This document shows positions 1 to 9,098 of a stretch of DNA of 64,000 nt, in pieces. Position 1 is the stretch's first letter, and each line of letters begins with the position of its first letter. Made by a program: the position numbers and the translations under genes. Origin of the DNA: Pelagibius sp. (GTDB lineage: Bacteria > Pseudomonadota > Alphaproteobacteria > Kiloniellales > Kiloniellaceae). Location: positions 273,846 to 337,845 of the forward strand of contig JANQMC010000012.1 of assembly GCA_028280305.1 (NCBI GenBank), given 5' to 3'. The notes beneath the pieces are model-generated. The model was not told the DNA's origin. It searched no databases and was given only the letters and a program-made list of their open reading frames with translations.

Positions 1-1317
1 GACGAAAGATGAAAGCAGGCCGCTGTCGTCAGCCAGATCGAGGGCGGTGAAGCGGTCGCGGGTGAAGCGGCCGTCACTGACGATCTGCCGGTAGAACTCC
101 GGATCCAGGCCCAAGTCGGCCGCATTCAACTGACAGCCGGCAGCCGCCATGGGCCCCTCCAGGCGCGCCAACGGCAGCATCGCTTCGCGCAGCGGCGCGG
201 CGAAGCCATCCCAATCGTCGGCAAGCCGCCGGTTAAGACGCTCCGCCGCCGCGCCGTCAATGGCCTTCTTCCCAGTCTGCTCGATCATCAAGGCCGCCAT
301 GTCGGACCCGTAGCGCTGCTTCAGCCGCGCCTCCGGAATCTCGGTGGGTCTGATCTCCGGCGGCGACGCAGCACCCAGGATCTGGTTCTGCAGCGCAGAG
401 AGTGTGAGGGTGGTAACGCCGACCTGCTCCCCGTGGGAAGTGCCTGGATGATCGGGGCCCGCAAACATATCGATGCAGTGAGAGATCATGTGCTCGGCCA
501 TGCTGCCGGAATGGGTGGTGCCGGTGAAGATCGTCCCGAGGCCCATAATCGTTGAGATCCGGGTCAGCATGGCCAAGGAGTCAATGCTGCCAGAGGTCAG
601 TTGCCCGGCGTGATCCAAGAGGCCCTCTTCGTCATAGGCCAGAAGGGTGTAGGGCGTGGGCGTGTAGACGGTATCGAAAAGCAGGTGGGACATCAGCCAG
701 TCCACCTGTGCCGTGGTACGGCAAACCACATCGGCGAAAGCGGCCCGGATCAAACGCTTTGGGCAACCGGCAAGGATTTCCAGATCGAAGAAGACGCCCT
801 TTGCCGAATGGCAGGTGATGGATTTTTTCATGCCGGCAGAAGAGACCGAGGCCGTCGGTGTGGTGTAAGCGTTCATCGGCGAGGTGGGAAACACCGAGTA
901 TTCGCGGCCGTCCTGAAAGGTCGCATACTTCACGCTATCGCTGACGGTGCCGGAACCCACGGCGATCAGCGCCTCATGCCCGCGGGTTTCGGCCATGAGC
1001 TCGGCGACGCCCTCATCGCTGCAGCGTGGTTTCTTCCAGATGAACTCCTCCACCTGCCCAAGCGGCTTGAGGGCGCGGAAGAGTCGCTCCCCCAAAACAT
1101 CGCGGGTGATCTCATCACAGACCACCAACAGGGACTTGCCGCGATGCAGAGGCGCAATAAGGTCCGCTTCCTCACCGTCCAGCGAGGCCTCGATGACGAT
1201 ATTCTCGATCGGCAGTTGCACCGGCGCCTTGGTTTGCGGATCGATCCATTCCCCGGCGACCAGTTCGTCGATGACGCCGCCATAGGACTTTCCGTGTTGA
1301 GAAGCAGCAGCGGTCAT
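1..1317 (-). CDS. Iron-containing alcohol dehydrogenase, sn-glycerol-1-phosphate dehydrogenase (AraM/EgsA) type, partial
   Basis: The frame stays open to the left edge, giving at least 439 codons, so the C-terminus is missing. The start ATG overlaps the stop of the upstream FGGY kinase gene (ATGA), which indicates translational coupling. Visible motifs are a glycine-rich nucleotide-binding stretch (AVGSGTVSDSVKY) and a metal-ligand region with AEHMISH followed by HGEQVGV. Together these match the glycerol-1-phosphate dehydrogenase branch of the Fe/Zn alcohol dehydrogenase superfamily, whose members use NAD(P)H and usually have about 350-450 residues. From context I infer that it acts on the phosphorylated product of the kinase in a polyol or short sugar pathway; true glycerol-1-phosphate specificity is not shown. 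It is cytoplasmic, as no signal peptide is visible. Confidence is high for the superfamily and moderate for the branch. Confidence 0.82.
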   Translation of the reverse strand, partial: MTAAASQHGKSYGGVIDELVAGEWIDPQTKAPVQLPIENIVIEASLDGEEADLIAPLHRGKSLLVVCDEITRDVLGERLFRALKPLGQVEEFIWKKPRCSDEGVAELMAETRGHEALIAVGSGTVSDSVKYATFQDGREYSVFPTSPMNAYTTPTASVSSAGMKKSITCHSAKGVFFDLEILAGCPKRLIRAAFADVVCRTTAQVDWLMSHLLFDTVYTPTPYTLLAYDEEGLLDHAGQLTSGSIDSLAMLTRISTIMGLGTIFTGTTHSGSMAEHMISHCIDMFAGPDHPGTSHGEQVGVTTLTLSALQNQILGAASPPEIRPTEIPEARLKQRYGSDMAALMIEQTGKKAIDGAAAERLNRRLADDWDGFAAPLREAMLPLARLEGPMAAAGCQLNAADLGLDPEFYRQIVSDGRFTRDRFTALDLADDSGLLSSFV

Positions 1318-2846
1318 GCTTCAGCGCCCCGCGAAGCAAAGGCGACGAGTTTCCGATTGGTCTCTGCCGTTGCGCCATAAAGTCCGGTATAGATTTCAAG
1401 CAATTCCCGGTATTCCTTTCCACTTTCCTCGTCTGGTTCGATCGCCTTGGTGGCCCCGGCCATCGCCCCGGCCGCCTCGACGATGGAGGCATACCATCCG
1501 GCCCCGAAGGCAGCGATCATGCCGGCACCTAAGGCCGAAGCCTCGACCGTGTCGGAGATCAGCACCGCCTTCCCGGAAGCATCCGCCAGCATTTGTCGCC
1601 AGAGCGGACTGGCCGCTCCGCCGCCGATGGCCAGGAACTCGGTGATTTCCAGGCCCGCGTTTTGCTCCATCAGTTCACTGCGCATCACCTGATCCAGGGT
1701 CATGCCCTCGATCAGGGCCCGGTAGACATGGGCCTGGCCATGACCACCGCCGAAGCCGATCAGGCAACCGCGGGCCGCCGTGTCCCAATGCGGGTCCATC
1801 ACCCCCGACCAATAGGGCAGGGCCATCAGGCCGTCGCAGCCGCGGGAGATTGCCGCCGCCGCTTCCTCGAGCTTTGCAAAAATCGACGGATCCTCGCGGC
1901 CACCGGCCGTGAAGCTGTCAACGAACCAATTGATCAGAAAGGCGCCCGACCGCAGACAGTTTTCGAGGATATAGCCGTCACCCTGGGCGGCGATCTCTGT
2001 GCGCCAAGCCTTGTCGTAGGCATAGGTCGGTGACCAAACACCGGAGACCACCGCGGTCCCCAAGTTGATGTAAGCCCGCCCGGGGCTGGTGCAGTTGGTG
2101 CCCAACCCGGCCAATTGTCCGTCACCGCCGGCGGCGAAGAGGGGCGTGCCCGCCCGCAATCCGGTTTCAGTCGCGGCTTGATCGCTGATATCGCCGAGAT
2201 GCGTGCCCGGCGGATGCGCCGCAGGCATCTGCGATGCTTCGAGCCCGAGGGCCGCGAGGATCTCCGGCGACCACTGCTTGGCCTGCAGGTCGAAGAGGCC
2301 CATGGGATCGGCGGAAATCCAACCGGTTTTAAACGCGCCGCAGAGCCGATTCACCAAGAAGGCTTGCACGTCGGCGAAGCAGGCGGTCTTGGCAAAAACC
2401 TCCGGCTCATGCCGCTTGATCCAGAGATAACTGTAGACGCAGGGCGTGATATCGGGATACCGCCCGGTAATCCGGTGAATGGTCTCGGCGCCCAACTCGG
2501 CGCTGAGGTCCTCGACCTCCAGGCGCGCGCGTTCGTCGAGCCAGAGAATGCCCGGACGCAGCGGCTGCCCATGTTCATCGAGAAAGGCAACGGTTTCCCG
2601 CTGGTTGGAGATCGCGATCCCGGCGATCCGATCCGGGGAGACTTTCGAAAGCAGTTCCTTCAAGGCGGCGACACAGGCGGTCCACCAGCTCTCGGGGTCC
2701 TGTTCGAAATGGTAGAGCTTTGGATTAGACAGATCTAAAGGCGCGCGGCCCTCCGCCTCGGCCCGGCCGTCGCGGGTCCAGGCGATGGCCTTCGTGCTTT
2801 GGGTCGAGGAATCGATCCCGACAACAAGATCGCGCGAAGAGTCCAT
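1314..2846 (-). CDS. FGGY-family carbohydrate kinase
   Basis: This 510-residue protein has the two-domain actin-like fold of FGGY kinases, which phosphorylate sugars or polyols with ATP in the cytoplasm. The N-terminal phosphate-binding motif is VGIDSSTQSTKAI, the catalytic aspartate lies in AAGGDGQLAGLG, and the C-terminal nucleotide site is AIGGGAASPLWRQ. Length fits the family (about 480-530). It is the fourth gene of a minus-strand operon after two ABC permeases and a binding protein, and its stop overlaps the start of the dehydrogenase gene. The substrate cannot be read from sequence; xylulose, glycerol, ribulose and erythritol kinases are all relatives. Pairing with a glycerol-1-phosphate-dehydrogenase-like enzyme points to a polyol. 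Confidence 0.92.
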   Translation of the reverse strand: MDSSRDLVVGIDSSTQSTKAIAWTRDGRAEAEGRAPLDLSNPKLYHFEQDPESWWTACVAALKELLSKVSPDRIAGIAISNQRETVAFLDEHGQPLRPGILWLDERARLEVEDLSAELGAETIHRITGRYPDITPCVYSYLWIKRHEPEVFAKTACFADVQAFLVNRLCGAFKTGWISADPMGLFDLQAKQWSPEILAALGLEASQMPAAHPPGTHLGDISDQAATETGLRAGTPLFAAGGDGQLAGLGTNCTSPGRAYINLGTAVVSGVWSPTYAYDKAWRTEIAAQGDGYILENCLRSGAFLINWFVDSFTAGGREDPSIFAKLEEAAAAISRGCDGLMALPYWSGVMDPHWDTAARGCLIGFGGGHGQAHVYRALIEGMTLDQVMRSELMEQNAGLEITEFLAIGGGAASPLWRQMLADASGKAVLISDTVEASALGAGMIAAFGAGWYASIVEAAGAMAGATKAIEPDEESGKEYRELLEIYTGLYGATAETNRKLVAFASRGAEA

Positions 2847-2928
2847 AAGCTTGTAAATAAGTTACCTAGCTAAACCGCAAAAAGGGAGGTGGACTGCGGA
2901 ACCCCGCAGCCCACCGCCGTACCCTGCC

Positions 2929-4437
2929 TTAGCCCGCTACGATCTTGTCGACCTTGTCGGCAATGGAATCCATTGCCGCCTTCGGACTGTCGTATTCGCC
3001 GGCAAAGAAACGGCCAAGTTCAACAGGGATAGTGTCATTGGCAAGCTCCGCCCATTCCGGCAGATCCGGTTCGGAGCCCATGTGGTTGTCGATGGTGTCG
3101 CGCACCACGTCCAGATGCCGGGTGGTGCCCGGGATACCCGGCTTGGCATTGGCTTTCACCCGGGCGTCATCGTAGACGCTGGTGCGGGTCGGGCCGGTGC
3201 CGCCGCCAAGCGTCGTGATGAAGACCTGGGTGTCCGCCGAAGTGGCCCACTGGGCGAAGAGCCAGGCGGCGTCCTCACTCTTCGAGTACTTCGACACCGC
3301 CAGGGAGGAGCCGCCCTGATGGCCGACGCCGGGGATTTCGCCGAAGCCGGTTTGCTCCACCGTGCGAAGCGCATTCGGCGCCGGCGGCACCGCTGCTTCC
3401 ATGAGCCCGGACACCCGTGATGACTCCGGATTGTCCCAGGAGGGGAAGAACTCACCCCAGCTCAGAACCTGCCCGGCAATTCCCTGGCCGACCGACTGAC
3501 CCTGGCCGTCCCAGGTCCAGGAGGTCACACCCGGTGGCATGTTCTCCTTCAGCTTCACCCAGTACTCCATGGCCTCAAGGCCGGCATCATCATTGCCGCT
3601 GAACTTGCTGTCCGGCCCGAAGATGGACCCGCCATGTCCCCAGAGCCACGCCGTCCAGTCGCATTCGAGGCTGTAGTGTCCCGACTTCATTTGGCCGGTG
3701 GTGCCGTAGATGTCAGGACCTTTGGCCTTCTGGATCGCCTGGGCATTGGCCAAGAATTCGTCCATGGTCGTTGCGACCTTCAGGCCCAACTCGTCATAAA
3801 CATCCTTGCGGTACATGTAGATGAAGATCGGGATGTCATAGGGCACGCCGACCATGGTGTCCTCGTACATCGAGATACCATCGACCAAAGGCACCAGGAA
3901 ATCATCGAAGTTGTAGTTCGGCATCGCCAGGGCGCTGTTGGCAGCATACTTCTCGCGCGGGTCGATCACGTCACCGGAGAAGCTCGCCATCCAACTCTGG
4001 TCGAGGTAGTAGAGATCATAGGTACCAAGGCCCGAGGCGACGTCCAGCGTCAGCTTCTGCAACACCTGCTCCAGGGGCAGAACCTCGATCTCGACGTTGA
4101 TCCCCGTGGCTTCCTCGAAGAATGGCTTCAAATGCTGATTGATCGCGTTTGACGGCGGGGTGGACTCCGTCGCCAGCCGGATGGTTTGTCCGGCAAAGGG
4201 TTTCGCGACGTCCTTCAGCCAGGCCATCATGTCGGCATCCGGAACGATCTCAGCCGCCGCTGCGGTGTTGAAAAGGCCCCCGCGGGCGCCGAAGGGCATG
4301 CTGGCAGTCAGGCCGAGGGCCCCGGCGCCAAGGCCCAGCTTGCTCGCGTCGCGCAGGAAGTTACGTCGGGACAGTTCGCCGCGGACATAGCGGTCCGTGA
4401 CAGAGGCAAGATACAACTTTCGATCAGAATCTCTCAT
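2929..4437 (-). CDS. Tat-exported ABC transporter substrate-binding protein, family 1 (carbohydrate)
   Basis: This 502-residue periplasmic binding protein captures the solute for the two permeases encoded just upstream. The N-terminus carries a twin-arginine signal (SRRNFLRDASKLG near residue 25) followed by a hydrophobic stretch and an AAAAE-type cleavage region, so it should be exported folded through Tat. The mature part has the layout of extracellular solute-binding family 1, with tracts such as DLYYLDQSWMASF and WLFAQWA. At about 500 residues it is longer than typical maltose-binding proteins (about 400). The ligand is not determinable; the neighbouring kinase suggests a polyol or sugar. 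No ATPase gene is present in the visible part of the operon. Confidence 0.9.
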   Translation of the reverse strand: MRDSDRKLYLASVTDRYVRGELSRRNFLRDASKLGLGAGALGLTASMPFGARGGLFNTAAAAEIVPDADMMAWLKDVAKPFAGQTIRLATESTPPSNAINQHLKPFFEEATGINVEIEVLPLEQVLQKLTLDVASGLGTYDLYYLDQSWMASFSGDVIDPREKYAANSALAMPNYNFDDFLVPLVDGISMYEDTMVGVPYDIPIFIYMYRKDVYDELGLKVATTMDEFLANAQAIQKAKGPDIYGTTGQMKSGHYSLECDWTAWLWGHGGSIFGPDSKFSGNDDAGLEAMEYWVKLKENMPPGVTSWTWDGQGQSVGQGIAGQVLSWGEFFPSWDNPESSRVSGLMEAAVPPAPNALRTVEQTGFGEIPGVGHQGGSSLAVSKYSKSEDAAWLFAQWATSADTQVFITTLGGGTGPTRTSVYDDARVKANAKPGIPGTTRHLDVVRDTIDNHMGSEPDLPEWAELANDTIPVELGRFFAGEYDSPKAAMDSIADKVDKIVAG

Positions 4438-4524
4438 CGCATTTCCTCCCTTATTGCCGGTCCGAACGGACCGCGTTCTGTTTTGCAGGCGTCGATACTG
4501 TTCTCGTAAGTACTGCTTTCTGCT

Positions 4525-5400
4525 TCACTGTTTCACCGATCCAAGGGTCAACCCGCGCACCAGGTTCTTTTGCACGAGCAGAATGAAAACAAAGGCGGGC
4601 AGCATTGCCGCAGTGCCGAGCGCGGCCATGTTGCCCCAGGCGGTACCGGTCGAGGTGACGAAGGTCGAGGAGACGACCGGCACGGTCTTCAACCCTGTCT
4701 GGGTCAGGGTCAAAGCAAAGAGAAACTCGGTCCAGGAGAAGATGAAGCACAGCACCGCCGTGGCCGCGATCCCGCCCATGGCCATGGGCAGCACCAGCTT
4801 GCGAAACACCAGGAAGCGCGAAGCACCGTCGATCAGGGCGGCTTCATCAATCTCCTTCGGGATGTCATCGAAGAAGCTTTTCAGCAGCAGCACGGCCAGA
4901 GGCATGTTCATCAGCGCGTGCACCAGAACCACGCCGCTATAGGTATCGAGCAGGCCGAAGTCCTTGTAGATGAAGAACATCGGAATGGCGACGGCGACCG
5001 GCGGCATCATCCGGGTCGAGAGGATCCAGAAAACGAAGTGGTGCTGCCCGCGAAAACGCATACGTGAGAGGGCATAGGCGGCCAAGGTTGCGATCACGAC
5101 CGCCAGCGCTGTCGAACAGACGGCGATGACAATCGAGTCCATCAGACGCGGCGCCATGTAGAAATCGCCACCACCCGGCAGCACGGCGATCCCTTGTTCG
5201 AAACCCAATGAGATCCCGAAAACCTCTTCGTAAGACTTAGCGGAAGCCTCGAAATTGAAGATCTTGGGCGGAATGGCGAAGATATCGCGCCCCAGTTTCA
5301 GCGAAACCGTGATCCAGTAGTAGATCGGAAAGGCGAAGAGCAGAACCACCGCCCAAGCGGCAATCGCTCTAAGAAGACGTTGGGCCGGAGTCAGCACCAT
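4525..5400 (-). CDS. Carbohydrate ABC transporter permease (MalG type)
   Basis: This 291-residue inner-membrane permease belongs to the CUT1 carbohydrate importers. Several hydrophobic segments are visible, and the cytoplasmic EAA loop that contacts the ATPase reads EIDEAALIDGASRFLVFRKL. The start codon lies three bases after the stop of the MalF-type permease gene, so the two subunits are co-expressed as a heterodimer. It ends about 90 bases before the binding-protein gene. Length is normal for MalG-type subunits. The sugar specificity is unknown. Confidence 0.92.
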   Translation of the reverse strand: MVLTPAQRLLRAIAAWAVVLLFAFPIYYWITVSLKLGRDIFAIPPKIFNFEASAKSYEEVFGISLGFEQGIAVLPGGGDFYMAPRLMDSIVIAVCSTALAVVIATLAAYALSRMRFRGQHHFVFWILSTRMMPPVAVAIPMFFIYKDFGLLDTYSGVVLVHALMNMPLAVLLLKSFFDDIPKEIDEAALIDGASRFLVFRKLVLPMAMGGIAATAVLCFIFSWTEFLFALTLTQTGLKTVPVVSSTFVTSTGTAWGNMAALGTAAMLPAFVFILLVQKNLVRGLTLGSVKQ

Positions 5401-5403
5401 GGC

Positions 5404-6297
5404 CTACCACCTGACCTTGAAGACGGCGACGAAGATGTTCGCCGCGATCAGGATGACGAAGAGCGCCAGCAGACTGAGGGTCGCACCGTAGCCCCATTTG
5501 AGGAAACTGAAGGTCTGCTCCCAAGCATAGAGGCTGAGAGTATAGGTCGCCGTGCCGGGCCCGCCCGAAGTCATGACGTAGACGTAATCGAACATGCGAA
5601 ACAGGTCGATGCCGCGGATCAGTACCGCAATGGCGATGACCTTGCTCATCATCGGCAGGGTGATCCGGTAAAAGATCTGCCAGGCGGATGCACCGTCGAT
5701 CATGGCCGATTCAAAGGGGTCGCGGGGCAGGGACCGCAGCCCGGCAATAAAGATCAGCACCATGAAGGGCGTCCACTGCCAGACATCGGCCAGGATTACC
5801 CCCCAGATTGCCAGCGACGGCGTTGCCAGGATCGGCGTCGCCGGACTGAGCAAACCAATAGACTGCAGGGTCCAACTGATCAGCCCGAACTGCGAATCCT
5901 GCATCAGAAGAAACATCATGCCGGTGATCGCCGGGGGAATGACCAGGGTCAGCGTCATCACCGCGCGCAGGAATCCAAAGCCGCGGTCATCTGAATCGAT
6001 TAACAGGGCAATGGCCATGCCAAGCACCAGTTGGATCGTCAGGCAGACGCCGGTGTAGAACAGCGTGACGTAAAAGGCGCTCCACATCCGGGGATCGGCG
6101 AAGAGCTGCTGCCAGTTGTCGAAGCCCACGGGGACCAAGGCCCGCTTGCGCGGCGCGAACTCGTGAAACGACAGATAGATGTTGTAGAAAAACGGATAGA
6201 GCGCGAAGACAACCAGGATGATGATCAGCGGCAGCAGCCAGGGCAGCGGATGGTCGGAGACCATGAAACGCGGGCCTTTCAGCGCAGACGTCATCAT
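5404..6297 (-). CDS. Carbohydrate ABC transporter permease (MalF type)
   Basis: This 297-residue inner-membrane permease is the first gene of the minus-strand operon. It begins with two consecutive ATG codons. Its EAA loop reads PFESAMIDGASAWQIFYRI, and its hydrophobic profile is typical of the MalF/UgpA family. It lies divergent from the SorC regulator gene, separated by roughly 230 bases that hold a perfect inverted repeat, so transcription of the whole transport and catabolic operon probably starts here. No dedicated ATPase is encoded between this gene and the left edge; it may lie beyond the edge, or a shared ATPase may serve. Confidence 0.92.
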   Translation of the reverse strand: MMTSALKGPRFMVSDHPLPWLLPLIIILVVFALYPFFYNIYLSFHEFAPRKRALVPVGFDNWQQLFADPRMWSAFYVTLFYTGVCLTIQLVLGMAIALLIDSDDRGFGFLRAVMTLTLVIPPAITGMMFLLMQDSQFGLISWTLQSIGLLSPATPILATPSLAIWGVILADVWQWTPFMVLIFIAGLRSLPRDPFESAMIDGASAWQIFYRITLPMMSKVIAIAVLIRGIDLFRMFDYVYVMTSGGPGTATYTLSLYAWEQTFSFLKWGYGATLSLLALFVILIAANIFVAVFKVRW

Positions 6298-6439
6298 TCG
6301 GCGACCACCGCCTGAAGTCTCATCATCGAAGACGCCTGCCGGTCAAACGGCCGCAGCCCGGAACGCACCACGATCCTCCCCAGCGGCCGAAGTCCCGCGA
6401 ATAACTGTGGTTTTAGTCTCGCGGCCAGCCTGTTCGTTC

Positions 6440-6461
6440 TTATGCGCTTAAGGTCGCATAA
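6440..6461. promoter_or_regulatory. Inverted repeat, candidate SorC operator
   Basis: Perfect 7-base arms TTATGCG and CGCATAA are separated by 8 bases. The site lies in the divergent region between the sugar-transport operon (start 6297, minus) and the SorC regulator (start 6532, plus), about 70-90 bases upstream of the regulator start. The position and symmetry fit an operator for the SorC protein. This is inference; no consensus was computed. Confidence 0.5.
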
Positions 6462-6531
6462 CATTTTTTTTCGTGCAATATCATTTGTTCATGCTAATGC
6501 TCACAAGCTGAGAATTCACAAGGCACGACCC

Positions 6532-7518
6532 ATGGCCCGGGCGACCCCCGACATCCTGAAACTTGGCGACGACACACAGCGGGAAAGCTGGCCCGAACAG
6601 TTGGCGGTGCGCATCTGCTGGCATTACTACATGCTGGGCCGCACGCAGCAGGAAATTGCCGAGACGCTGGGAATCAACAGAGTCCGCGTCAACCGGCTGC
6701 TGGCCGAGGCCCGCCGCCGCGGCATCGTGCGGGTCACGATCCACTCCAAGCTGGCTGAGAACGTTTCCCTGGAACAACGCTTGGCGGAAACCTTTGGTCT
6801 GAATCTCGTCGAAGTCGTGATTGGCGATGCCGCCGACGAGTCGCAGCTGGCCGAGGTTCTGGGGCGGGCGGCGGCTGGGTCGGTCTCGCCGCTCTACGAA
6901 GACGGCATGACCATCGGGATCGCCTGGGGTATTACGCTGAAAGCGCTGGCGCAGGCCACCGAGGAGAAGCCGCTGCAGGATGCCGCCGTCGTCTCCATGC
7001 TCGGCTCGTTGACCCGGCGCTCCTCCGTCGATGCCTACGAGGCGACCACGGACCTGGCAGCCCGGCTTCACGCCGAGTGCTACTATCTGCCGGGGCCCAT
7101 CGTCTGCGACAGCGAGGAAAGCCGGAACACCATTCTGCAGCAGCCGATGATGCGTGAGGTTTTCCTGAAAACCCAGTCCGCCGATCTCGGCCTCGCCAGC
7201 GTCGGCGGTCTGGATTCCAGCACCATCCGCCTTATGGGTTTCGTCAACGAAGCCGAATTCGAAGAGGTGTCAAAGGCCGGCGCCATCGGCAACTTCCTTG
7301 GCTACTATCTCGATGCCCAGGCCGAGATCCTCGACCATCCGATCAATCGACGGGTTCTCGGTTTTCCGCCCAGCGATTTCATCAAGATCCCGCGCCGGGT
7401 CATGATTTCCGGCGGCCCCACCAAGGTCCCGGTCCTGCGCGCCCTGATCGAACGTGGCTATTTCACCGATCTGGTGACCGACTCCGATACCGCCCGGGCT
7501 CTGCTGGGCGAGGGGTGA
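6532..7518 (+). CDS. SorC/DeoR-type sugar-binding transcriptional regulator
   Basis: This 328-residue cytoplasmic regulator has an N-terminal helix-turn-helix (about residues 25-60, TQQEIAETLGINRVRVNRLL) and a large C-terminal sugar-binding domain characteristic of SorC proteins, which usually bind a phosphorylated sugar and switch a divergent catabolic operon. I chose ATG 6532, giving the usual family length near 320; the frame is open further upstream to an ATG at 6442, but that extension is unlike the family. It is divergent from the ABC/kinase/dehydrogenase operon and is its probable controller. Its 3' end is 7 bases from the convergent glycosyltransferase gene. Confidence 0.9.
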   Translation: MARATPDILKLGDDTQRESWPEQLAVRICWHYYMLGRTQQEIAETLGINRVRVNRLLAEARRRGIVRVTIHSKLAENVSLEQRLAETFGLNLVEVVIGDAADESQLAEVLGRAAAGSVSPLYEDGMTIGIAWGITLKALAQATEEKPLQDAAVVSMLGSLTRRSSVDAYEATTDLAARLHAECYYLPGPIVCDSEESRNTILQQPMMREVFLKTQSADLGLASVGGLDSSTIRLMGFVNEAEFEEVSKAGAIGNFLGYYLDAQAEILDHPINRRVLGFPPSDFIKIPRRVMISGGPTKVPVLRALIERGYFTDLVTDSDTARALLGEG

Positions 7519-7525
7519 GGCGCCT

Positions 7526-8725
7526 TCAGGGCCCGCCCGAGCCATGGTTTGGAAAGGTCGTCGAGCGGATCGTTCGCGGACTTCCCAGCATCCAGGAAAG
7601 TGTCAAACCCGCATAGCGCCCAGCCTTCAGCGGCCGCGCCGCCCTCAATTGTTCCTTTGTCCGCCGCATCAGGCCGCGCGACAGGGCCCGGGCAATCTGG
7701 CGGCCGGTTTCGGAACGCTTGCCAAGGGCGATGATGCTTTGGGAAATCCGCTGATCCTGGAACAATTCATCACAGCCATATTTTGAGAGGACAGCGCGCT
7801 TGAGAATGCGGTCTTCCGCCTCGGAAAGCATTGCACCGCCAAGATCCGAAGCAACCTCGAAATCCTGCAGCGCAAGATTCCAGAGCTTCTTACGGGCCAT
7901 GATGGTGCCGCGCTGCAGGAGCGCCTGACGTTGATGCTGTGGATTTTTACAATGCCGATCAGGCAGATACTCGGAGAGCTCCAACTCCGCATAACAACGC
8001 TGCAGGATCGTTCTGTCCGCTTCCATCCAACGTCTCATCCGCTCACCGGCGCCGAAACGCTGCGACGCCGGGCCGCGGTCCCCTTCGTGCTGACGCTGCA
8101 GGAAGACGGCGGACTCGGTCGAGACCGGTTTTGCGATCCTCGCGAGCCGGATAAGCATGTCGTAATCCTGTGATCGCGGCAGGCTTTCGTCGTAGGGGCC
8201 GACCCGGTCGTAGCAGTCCCGCCAGACCAACATCCCGGGTTGGTGCACGAACATATCTTCGAGAGTTGCCGTCAGGAAATCCCCGGGCGCACATGGCCGC
8301 CAGTAGCCTGTGGCGAAAATGCGGCGCTCACGGCTTTCCTCATCCACAGCAAATCGGTGGTAGCGCCCATAAGCGAAACCGGCATCGGGTTCGGAGCGGA
8401 TCAGTCCTGTCAAAATGGCCAGGGCCTCGGGCAGGACGACATCGTCATCGTCAACAATCCAGATCAGCGGATGGCTGGCCCTGGAAAGGGCGAGATTGAC
8501 GCCCGCCGACTTTCCCCGGTTAGGCATTTTGATTACTTCAATGCGGTTCTCAAAGCGACGCAGTGTTTCCGCCGTATGATCCTGGGAGCCATCGTCGACG
8601 ACGATGATCTGTGCCGGCGGAAGCGACTGCCCGAGGATTGCCTTTAGGCACTCAGCAACAAGAGGAGCTCTGTTGAACGTCGGTACGATTGCTGTGGTGG
8701 AAAGATCGCGGCTAGATCGTTCCAT
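7526..8725 (-). CDS. Glycosyltransferase family 2
   Basis: This 399-residue GT-A glycosyltransferase has an N-terminal nucleotide-sugar binding start (TAIVPTFNRAPLVAECL), followed by VVDDGSQD near residue 45 and the metal/UDP-sugar motif WIVDDDDVVLP near residue 95. The catalytic domain covers about residues 10-220; the C-terminal 170 residues, rich in Arg and Lys, have no motif I recognise. The protein is cytoplasmic or membrane-associated and probably transfers a sugar onto a lipid-linked glycan. It is divergent from the other polysaccharide genes, across a 370-base intergenic region. The acceptor and donor are unknown. Confidence 0.88.
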   Translation of the reverse strand: MERSSRDLSTTAIVPTFNRAPLVAECLKAILGQSLPPAQIIVVDDGSQDHTAETLRRFENRIEVIKMPNRGKSAGVNLALSRASHPLIWIVDDDDVVLPEALAILTGLIRSEPDAGFAYGRYHRFAVDEESRERRIFATGYWRPCAPGDFLTATLEDMFVHQPGMLVWRDCYDRVGPYDESLPRSQDYDMLIRLARIAKPVSTESAVFLQRQHEGDRGPASQRFGAGERMRRWMEADRTILQRCYAELELSEYLPDRHCKNPQHQRQALLQRGTIMARKKLWNLALQDFEVASDLGGAMLSEAEDRILKRAVLSKYGCDELFQDQRISQSIIALGKRSETGRQIARALSRGLMRRTKEQLRAARPLKAGRYAGLTLSWMLGSPRTIRSTTFPNHGSGGP

Positions 8726-9098
8726 GCGTCATTCAAATCCCGGTGGCCATCGATGCCGATACGAGAGCGCTGGCCTTGAGAAAAGAGTCTCCATGCGGTT
8801 TCTCTTATGGTTCCTTCGAAAGCACATTTTGCAGACGTCGACAGCGGTCACTGCGCCAAGCTGAGGGACAGAACACACACCGGGGTATGGCAGCAAAACA
8901 CTTCCCGACAAGGAACCCCATCACCTTTGCAAAGACCTACCGCTTCCTACCCAATCGCTGTCCCTCAGGTTGTGACCTCTATGTGTCGCCCGCGATGAGC
9001 GGTGGTGCCGAATTGGCTGGGTGATATCTTGAACTGCCGCTGGATGAGAGCCAGCGCATGCTCAGTCATAGGCACTCAAGCAGTGGAGCCAAGCGCCT
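8726..9098. other. Divergent intergenic region between two glycosyltransferase genes
   Basis: No convincing gene is present. Short frames on both strands lack ribosome binding sites and family-like composition. The stretch is less GC-rich than its flanks and must contain the promoters of the divergent glycosyltransferase genes at 8725 (minus) and 9099 (plus). I found no clear inverted repeat or terminator. Confidence 0.5.

Noticed and set aside
8743..9024. 93-codon frame in the intergenic region between glycosyltransferases
   Set aside because: No ribosome site, no family resemblance, and unnatural residue composition.
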